From NCBI GenBank assembly GCA_947474415.1, contig CANJKD010000020.1, positions 1-11,908 of the forward strand: DNA of 11,908 nucleotides, written 5' to 3'. Made by a program: the position numbers and the translations under genes. Of the stretch, positions 7,794 to 11,908 are shown piece after piece; position 1 is the first letter of the stretch; each line of letters starts with the position of its first letter. The stretch is from Burkholderiales bacterium (GTDB taxonomy: Bacteria > Pseudomonadota > Gammaproteobacteria > Burkholderiales > Burkholderiaceae_C). The notes beneath the pieces were generated by a model, which made no database searches, had not been told where the DNA came from, and was given only the letters and a program-made list of their open reading frames with translations.

Positions 7794-7822
7794 ATTCTGC
7801 CCCTAAACCCTTGATATCGCAA
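7794..7822 (-). promoter_or_regulatory. Candidate sigma-70 promoter for LysM-dprA in the divergent region
   Basis: On the minus strand, TTGCGA (complement of 7817-7822, 4 of 6 to TTGACA) and CAGAAT (complement of 7794-7799, 4 of 6 to TATAAT) are exactly 17 bp apart. They lie in the most AT-rich part of the 250-bp gap 7684-7933 between the LysM gene and def. The predicted start near 7787 would leave a leader of about 105 bases. I see no equally good pair for def on the plus strand. A 6-bp inverted repeat, CAGCGC/GCGCTG at 7889-7917, lies just ahead of def and is too short to interpret. Confidence 0.35.
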
Positions 7823-7933
7823 CGAAAGTGACCGCGCTCACCGCCCAGTCTGCGGCCTATTGCCGGGCTGGACGTTGTGCGAGTCCCACAGCGCTCGCGG
7901 ACTGACGGCCGGCGCTGAACGCGACCGAAACCC

Positions 7934-8446
7934 ATGGCCAAGCTGAATATTCTTCGATACCCGGACCCCCGCCTGTACACCGTGGCCAAGGCCGTGACTC
8001 AGGTCGATGCCCGCATCCGGCAACTGGTCGACGACATGCTTGAAAGCATGTATGACGCCGAAGGCGTGGGCCTGGCCGCAACGCAGGTGGATGTGCACGA
8101 GCGCGTGATCGTGATGGACACCTCCGAACTGCGTGACCAGCCCATCGTGCTGATCAACCCCGAGTTGATCGCACGCAGCGAAGAGATGACTTTCGGCGAC
8201 GAAGGCTGCTTGTCGGTGCCTGCCATCTACGACCGCGTGCACCGCCATGCGCGGGTCACGGCGCGCGCGCTCGGCCGCGACGGCGAACTGCATGAGTTCG
8301 AGGCCGAAGGCCTGCTGTCGGTCTGCGTCCAGCACGAGATGGACCACCTGATCGGCAAGGTGTTCGTCGAATACCTCAGCCCGCTGAAGCGGGATCGCAT
8401 CCGCACCAAAATGTTGAAAAAGGCGCGTGACGATGAGCGTGATTGA
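7934..8446 (+). CDS. def: Peptide deformylase
   Basis: Def removes the formyl group from the N-terminal methionine of nascent proteins. All three family motifs are intact: GVGLAATQ (44-51), EGCLSVP (90-96) and QHEMDHL (133-139). The metal ligands are Cys92, His134 and His138, and the catalytic acid is Glu135. The 170-residue length is typical of bacterial type 1 enzymes. The N-terminus [14 protein letters not shown] fixes the start, although no strong Shine-Dalgarno precedes the ATG. It is the first gene of the plus-strand block and is followed after 42 bp by fmt, its usual partner, which supplies the formyl group that Def later removes. The gene is transcribed away from LysM-dprA. Confidence 0.98.
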   Translation: MAKLNILRYPDPRLYTVAKAVTQVDARIRQLVDDMLESMYDAEGVGLAATQVDVHERVIVMDTSELRDQPIVLINPELIARSEEMTFGDEGCLSVPAIYDRVHRHARVTARALGRDGELHEFEAEGLLSVCVQHEMDHLIGKVFVEYLSPLKRDRIRTKMLKKARDDERD

Positions 8447-8488
8447 CCGCCAGCGTGACGTAACCTGCGGCGCCAGGCGGGCTCAGCC

Positions 8489-9451
8489 GTGAACGTCGCC
8501 TTCGCCGGAACGCCCGAGTTCGCGCAGGTCGCGCTGGCTCGCCTGCACGCCTCGGGTCATGACATCAGCCTGGTGCTGACCCAGCCCGATCGCCCGGCCG
8601 GCCGCGGAATGAAGCTGCACCCATCACCCGTCAAGGCCTTCGCTCTCGAACACGGCATTCCGTTGTCGCAGCCGCGCAGCCTGCGTCTGGACGGCAAGTT
8701 TCCGGAAGACGCCGCCACGGCACGCGCTGCCCTCGAAGCCGCGAAGCCTGAGGTGCTGGTGGTGGCCGCCTACGGCCTGATCCTGCCGCCCTGGGTGCTT
8801 GAGCTGCCGCGCCTGGGCTGCCTGAACATCCACGCCTCGCTGCTGCCGCGCTGGCGCGGTGCTGCGCCGATTCACCGCGCCATCGAGGCCGGTGATGCGC
8901 ACACCGGCATCACCATCATGCAGATGGACGCCGGGCTCGACACCGGCGACATGTTGCTCGTGGAAACGGTGAGCATAGGCGCCCGCGACAGCACTGCAAG
9001 CCTGCACGACGTGCTGGCCACGCTTGGCGGCCGGTTGATCGTCGATGCCTTGAGCCGTGCTGCGGGCGAAGGCCTGCAGCGCAGCCCACAGCCCGCCGAA
9101 GGCATCACCTACGCGCACAAGATCGACAAGGCCGAAGCGGCGATCGACTGGCGCCAAATTGCATCCACCATCGAGCGCCGCCTGCGCGCCTTCGACCCCT
9201 TCCCCGGCGCCACCGGCGTACTCGGCACGGAGGCCATCAAGTGCTGGCGTGGCGAAGTCGTGCCTGGCCACGGTGGCGTGCCGGGGCAAGTGCTGGCAGC
9301 CGATGACGCTGGCATCACGGTGGCCTGCGGCGAAGGCGGCTTGCGCCTGACCGAACTACAGCGTGCCGGCGGCAAGCGCCTGCCGGCCGCGCAGTTCCTG
9401 CAGGGTCGGCCGGTGGCTGCCGGCATGGTCTTCGCGCCGCACGCCGATTGA
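8489..9451 (+). CDS. fmt: Methionyl-tRNA formyltransferase
   Basis: Fmt transfers a formyl group from 10-formyltetrahydrofolate to initiator Met-tRNA. It has 320 residues, the usual length. It starts with GTG at 8489, placed about 8-12 bases after AGGCGG; the N-terminus [12 protein letters not shown] is canonical and supports this start. The N-terminal Rossmann domain holds the catalytic triad Asn113, His115 (in NIHASLLP) and Asp151 (in [11 protein letters not shown]), plus the signature [15 protein letters not shown] (117-131). The loop with [12 protein letters not shown] (32-43) corresponds to the tRNA acceptor-binding loop. The C-terminal OB-fold domain covers about 208-315 and includes RAFDPFPGA (233-241). 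It follows def by 42 bp and precedes htpX by 57 bp. No sign of damage. Confidence 0.98.
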   Translation: MNVAFAGTPEFAQVALARLHASGHDISLVLTQPDRPAGRGMKLHPSPVKAFALEHGIPLSQPRSLRLDGKFPEDAATARAALEAAKPEVLVVAAYGLILPPWVLELPRLGCLNIHASLLPRWRGAAPIHRAIEAGDAHTGITIMQMDAGLDTGDMLLVETVSIGARDSTASLHDVLATLGGRLIVDALSRAAGEGLQRSPQPAEGITYAHKIDKAEAAIDWRQIASTIERRLRAFDPFPGATGVLGTEAIKCWRGEVVPGHGGVPGQVLAADDAGITVACGEGGLRLTELQRAGGKRLPAAQFLQGRPVAAGMVFAPHAD

Positions 9452-9485
9452 ACTCGTGGGTGCTGCCCACATCTATTTGGGCCTG

Positions 9486-9517
9486 ATGTTCAACAAGGAC
9501 GCCCCGCAATGTTCAAC
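9486..9517 (+). repeat. Direct repeat ATGTTCAAC flanking the htpX Shine-Dalgarno
   Basis: The first nine bases of htpX (ATGTTCAAC, 9509-9517) also occur at 9486-9494, just ahead of the AAGGA Shine-Dalgarno. The upstream copy opens an 11-codon frame ([11 protein letters not shown]) that stops at 9521, overlapping the htpX start out of frame. It has no clear Shine-Dalgarno of its own. It may be a chance or slippage duplication, or a tiny upstream reading frame. Confidence 0.5.
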
Positions 9518-10360
9518 CTGATGAAGACCGCCATCCTGATGGCGGCGATCACCGCCCTGTTCATGGCCATCGGCTCGGTGCTGGGCGGGCGCTTGGGGCT
9601 GATGCTCGCGCTCGTCATGGCGCTGGGCATGAACTTCTTCAGCTACTGGTTCTCCGACAAGCTGGTGCTGAAGATGTACAACGCGCAAGAGGTCGACGAG
9701 AGCTCCGCGCCGCAGTTCTACGGCATGGTGCGCGAACTGGCGCAGCGTGCCCGGTTGCCCATGCCCAAGGTCTACCTGATCAACGAAGACGCGCCCAACG
9801 CCTTCGCCACGGGCCGCAACCCTGAGCACGCGGCCGTGGCCGCCACCACCGGCATCCTGCGCGTGCTCAGCGAGCGCGAACTGCGTGGCGTGATGGCGCA
9901 TGAACTGGCGCATGTGCGGCACCGTGACATCCTCATCAGCACCGTAAGCGCCACCATGGCCGGCGCGATCTCGATGCTCGCCAACTTCGCGATGTTCTTC
10001 GGTGGCCGCAACAGCGAGGGCCGTTCGACGAATCCGATCGTCGGCATCCTCGTGATGCTGCTGGCGCCGCTGGCCGCAAGCCTGATCCAGATGGCGATCA
10101 GCCGCGCCCGCGAGTTCGAGGCTGATCGCGGTGGCGCCGAAATTTCCGGCGAGCCGCAGGCCCTGGCGTCGGCGCTGCAGAAGATCGAACGCATCGCGAA
10201 AGGCATACCGATGGAGGCCGCTGAACGGCACCCGGAAACTGCGCAGATGATGATCGTGAACCCGCTCTCGGCGGGCGGCCTGCGCGGCCTGTTCTCGACC
10301 CACCCATCGACCGAGGAACGCGTCGAAAAGCTGATCGCGATGGCGCCTGCGGGGCGCTGA
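9509..10360 (+). CDS. htpX: Membrane zinc metalloprotease HtpX (M48 family)
   Basis: HtpX is an inner-membrane zinc endoprotease that degrades misfolded membrane proteins alongside FtsH. It has 283 residues, close to E. coli HtpX (293). Two N-terminal membrane helices (about 7-25 and 29-48) precede the catalytic core. The zinc site HELAH is at 131-135 (His131, His135, catalytic Glu132), and the third ligand is probably Glu202 in [17 protein letters not shown]. Two more hydrophobic stretches lie at about 145-165 and 176-198. The C-terminal [13 protein letters not shown] (263-275) is typical of the family. The ATG has AAGGA about 10 bases upstream. It lies 57 bp after fmt, and a short duplicated copy of its first nine bases lies just upstream. 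Downstream, a weak hairpin (CAAGGG/CCCTTG, 10396-10416) has no T-run. Confidence 0.97.
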   Translation: MFNLMKTAILMAAITALFMAIGSVLGGRLGLMLALVMALGMNFFSYWFSDKLVLKMYNAQEVDESSAPQFYGMVRELAQRARLPMPKVYLINEDAPNAFATGRNPEHAAVAATTGILRVLSERELRGVMAHELAHVRHRDILISTVSATMAGAISMLANFAMFFGGRNSEGRSTNPIVGILVMLLAPLAASLIQMAISRAREFEADRGGAEISGEPQALASALQKIERIAKGIPMEAAERHPETAQMMIVNPLSAGGLRGLFSTHPSTEERVEKLIAMAPAGR

Positions 10361-10561
10361 AACACGGCCCCATCTGCGCCTGTGGAAAGCCGCCGCAAGG
10401 GCGAGCTGTTCCCTTGATCGGCCCTGCGAAATCCAAATTCGCCCTGACGCCAAGCTCAGTGTCACGCGCGAGCGTCGGCGCTCGAGTCGCCGAGCTCTTC
10501 GCCCGATGGCAAGTGCACGAGTTCGCGGCACGCGGCCAATGCATGCCGCATTCAACACCGG
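10361..10561. other. Gap after htpX with no recognised gene
   Basis: About 200 bp between htpX and the transposase scrap. It contains a 6-bp hairpin at 10396-10416 and another, CGAGCG/CGCTCG, at 10469-10484, neither with a T-run. Short open frames on both strands look like nothing I know. Part of it could be the non-coding end of the insertion element whose transposase remnant lies to the right, but I could not identify a terminal inverted repeat or target duplication. Confidence 0.4.
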
Positions 10562-10777
10562 TTGCGAGAAGACCAAAGGAAGGCCCACCAGCCCCCGGGT
10601 GGCAATGGACCGTAGCGGCCAGCCTGTGTTGAACTTTGAAGCGCACAGCACCGCAGGCAGTGCGTCACCACTGCTGCCGCTGAGCCAACATCGATGCGTG
10701 CGGTGGTGGCTCGTGATGCGCCCGATGGCAGGCTCGATCGCCCGGTGCGTCTTGAGCCAGCGGCGCTGCTGTTTGTC
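10562..10777 (-). pseudogene. C-terminal fragment of an IS5-type DDE transposase
   Basis: Read on the minus strand, this stretch encodes about 70 residues running KQQRRWLKTHRAIEPAIG, then RCWLSGSSGDALPAVLCA, then a segment ending WPLRSIATRGLVGLPLVFSQ. This matches the C-terminal pattern I know from IS5-family transposases: a basic stretch, the AIEPxIG segment with the last catalytic Glu, a GxxGDAxxAVL helix, and a final aromatic/Leu-Arg helix. The usual N-terminal 250 or so residues with the first two catalytic Asp are absent; the frame instead enters the hydrolase remnant at about 10775. No stop codon follows the expected C-terminus, and the frame runs on through the antisense of htpX. It is a dead fragment. 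The assignment is from memory of family motifs only. Confidence 0.65.
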
Positions 10778-10910
10778 TGCCGCCGGTGGCCGGGTGAAGT
10801 TCACCGTCTACAGCGGAGTGGGCCACAACGCCTGGGACGCCGCCTATGCCGACTCGATGCTCTACGAATGACTGCTGGCACAGCGCCGCGGCCGACCCGC
10901 TCGACCCTGA
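10773..10910 (+). pseudogene. C-terminal remnant of an alpha/beta-hydrolase with internal TGA
   Basis: The plus-strand frame reads AAGGRVKFTVYSGVGHNAW, then DAAYADSMLYE, TGA (10869-10871), then LLAQRRGRPARP and TGA (10908-10910). This resembles the end of dienelactone-hydrolase or prolyl-peptidase-like esterases (FTVYPxxGHxxWxxxYAxxxLYxWLLxQRR), where the His of VGH is the catalytic His. At the position where the family has Trp (TGG), this sequence has TGA, and the family-like LLAQRR continues in frame after it. The upstream part of the gene is gone and is replaced by the transposase scrap. The same frame stays open upstream to about 10506, but that stretch shows no hydrolase features. Confidence 0.6.
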
Positions 10911-10991
10911 ATCCCGCCGGCCAGCATCAGGCTCAAGTTGCCCGCCGTCCGACCGATATACCGGGAGACCGCAACCCGAATCCGAACCGTC

Positions 10992-11414
10992 ATGTCCCGC
11001 CACACCCTCATTGCCATTGTCTTCGCCGGCGCGCTGCTGGCCGGTTGCGACATGGTGACCGGCGCAATGGGCATCGAGCTACCCGAAAAGGTGGCGGCAG
11101 TGCGCGAGGCCGAAGGCAAGGCCGTTGGCGGCGCCTGCCGCCACGCCGGGCGCGCCATCGAAGACTGTTACACGATGAACAAGAAGGCCGAAAAGGCCGC
11201 TGTATTCGCTGGCTGGCGCGACATGAACGACTACATGCGCGAGAACAAGATCGAACCCGTGACGCCGCAGATGGGCAGCAAGATCGCGACGGCCGAAGCC
11301 GGCGCCGCAGTTGCAACGGGCGGTGCCGACGAGGCCCCCGCCGAGGGCGCGCCCGCCAAAGCCAAACCGGGCGCCAAGTCGGTCAGCCGCAAGGCCAAGG
11401 CGCTCGATTCCTGA
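10992..11414 (+). CDS. Small predicted lipoprotein of unknown function
   Basis: A 140-residue protein starting at the ATG at 10992. Its N-terminus MSRHTLIAIVFAGALLAGC is a short lipoprotein signal with lipobox LAGC and lipidation Cys19. An in-frame ATG at 10938 would bury the signal behind 18 charged residues, so it is rejected. The mature part has a helical segment (30-92) with two cysteines nine residues apart (Cys49 and Cys59, in CRHAGRAIEDCY), followed by KKAEKAAVFAGWRDMNDYMREN. A low-complexity Ala/Gly/Lys/Pro tail follows (100-140), perhaps a flexible or wall-contacting extension. I do not recognise a named family. The Shine-Dalgarno is weak. The gene sits between the decayed island and azlC; no partner gene is apparent. 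It may be an accessory gene, or an old neighbour separated from htpX by the island. Confidence 0.75.
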   Translation: MSRHTLIAIVFAGALLAGCDMVTGAMGIELPEKVAAVREAEGKAVGGACRHAGRAIEDCYTMNKKAEKAAVFAGWRDMNDYMRENKIEPVTPQMGSKIATAEAGAAVATGGADEAPAEGAPAKAKPGAKSVSRKAKALDS

Positions 11415-11425
11415 GCTCCCGGCAG

Positions 11426-11455
11426 TGGTCAGTGGGTTCGTCGCGCTGCGACAAT
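11426..11455 (+). promoter_or_regulatory. Candidate promoter of the AzlC gene, possibly leaderless
   Basis: An extended -10, TGC followed by GACAAT (11450-11455, 4 of 6), ends 7 bases before the ATG at 11463. TGGTCA (11426-11431, 4 of 6 to TTGACA) stands 18 bp further upstream. A start point 7 bases after the -10 would fall at or next to the ATG. No Shine-Dalgarno is visible in the bases between. Pattern-based inference only. Confidence 0.35.
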
Positions 11456-11462
11456 CTGCGGC

Positions 11463-11908
11463 ATGAGCACGCTGCGAGAAACCGTCCGCCACCCGCAGTT
11501 CCGCACCGGCTGGTTCGAGATGATGCCGGTCAGCCTGGGCATCGCCGCCTGGGGCCTGGTGACCGGCGTGGCCATGGTCAAGAGCGGCCTGGCGGTGCCG
11601 CTGGCTTTGATGATGACGCTGACGGTCTTCGCCGGCAGCGTGCAGCTCACGGCGGTGCCGCTGATGATGGCCGGCAGCCCGGCCTGGGTGATCTGGGCCA
11701 CCGCGCTGTGCGTGAACCTGCGCTTCGTCATCTTCAGTGCGCAATGGCGGCCGTACTTCCTGCGCTTCCCGCGCTGGCAACGGGTCGCGCTCGGCTACTT
11801 CTGCGCCGACCTGAACTACGTGCTGTTCATGAAGCGCTTCAAGGAACCGCGCGAAGATGAAGGCCAGATCGAGTACTTCATCGGCGGCTCGCTGATGAAC
11901 TGGTCGGC
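11463..11908 (+). CDS. AzlC family amino-acid exporter subunit (3' end outside window)
   Basis: AzlC-type proteins (YgaZ in E. coli) form the large inner-membrane subunit of branched-chain amino-acid exporters, usually with a small AzlD partner encoded next. The frame opens at ATG 11463 and is still open at the window end, giving 148 residues of a protein usually about 230-250 long. Family features: MPVSLGIAAWGLVTGVAMVKSG (21-42), LTVFAGSVQLTAVPLM (53-68) and the conserved ALCVNLRFVIFSA (81-93). Hydrophobic helices lie at about 22-38, 45-68 and 73-93. After RPYFLRFPRWQR comes GYFCADLNYVLFMKRF, which in related proteins reads similarly around a D-x-x-Y/F motif. It begins 48 bp after the lipoprotein gene and has its own candidate promoter. 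An azlD gene and then rsmB would be expected beyond the window, judging from relatives. Confidence 0.88.
   Translation, partial: MSTLRETVRHPQFRTGWFEMMPVSLGIAAWGLVTGVAMVKSGLAVPLALMMTLTVFAGSVQLTAVPLMMAGSPAWVIWATALCVNLRFVIFSAQWRPYFLRFPRWQRVALGYFCADLNYVLFMKRFKEPREDEGQIEYFIGGSLMNWS

Noticed and set aside
9465..9482. GCCCA/TGGGC hairpin between fmt and htpX as a terminator
   Set aside because: 5-bp stem without a T-run; def-fmt-htpX spacing suits co-transcription.
9473..10804. 443-codon minus-strand frame as one protein
   Set aside because: Only its first 80 or so codons (transposase fragment) are meaningful; the rest is antisense to htpX.
10694..11860. 388-codon plus-strand frame spanning the lipoprotein and azlC
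   Set aside because: Arg/His-rich translation typical of an out-of-frame GC-rich shadow; the lipoprotein and AzlC frames explain the region better.
1..11908. CRISPR array, tRNA, rRNA, toxin-antitoxin or defence system
   Set aside because: No spaced direct repeats, no cloverleaf or rRNA-like stretch, and no recognisable toxin, nuclease or defence gene seen on either strand.

Overview
The window is high-GC DNA (roughly mid-60s percent by eye) from a betaproteobacterium. Gene order (secD-secF; LysM-dprA-smg divergent from def-fmt-htpX; an AzlC gene beyond) and protein character point to Burkholderiales, most like the Leptothrix/Rubrivivax/Methylibium/Ideonella group. That placement is inferred from synteny and sequence style, not from a database comparison.

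Layout. (1) 1-4579, plus strand: the 3' two-thirds of secD, complete secF, and a 760-residue DUF1631 family protein, closely spaced (51 and 41 bp gaps) and probably co-transcribed. (2) 4712-7683, minus strand: a LysM cell-wall protein, dprA and smg (DUF494), convergent with the first block and separated from it by a strong hairpin. (3) 7684-7933: the divergent control region. (4) 7934-10360, plus strand: def, fmt and htpX. (5) 10361-10991: a decayed island with a C-terminal scrap of an IS5-type transposase (minus strand) abutting the C-terminal scrap of an alpha/beta-hydrolase gene (plus strand) that carries a probable TGG-to-TGA nonsense change. (6) 10992-11414: a small predicted lipoprotein of unknown function. 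(7) 11463 to the window end: the start of an AzlC-type branched-chain amino-acid exporter subunit.

How the genes work together. SecD and SecF are the membrane partners of SecYEG that use the proton gradient to help pull exported proteins across the inner membrane. def and fmt form the classic N-formylmethionine pair: Fmt formylates initiator Met-tRNA and Def removes the formyl group from new proteins. HtpX is a membrane quality-control protease. DprA loads RecA on incoming single-stranded DNA during transformation. The LysM protein probably binds peptidoglycan.

Most of the window is conserved housekeeping DNA. I found no CRISPR array, defence system, tRNA, rRNA or intact mobile element. The items most worth a second look are the transposase/hydrolase scar, the Cx9C-type lipoprotein beside it, promoter elements placed so close to the smg and azlC start codons that both mRNAs may be leaderless, a near-perfect palindrome inside the DUF1631 gene, and a cysteine-bearing insertion in SecF.
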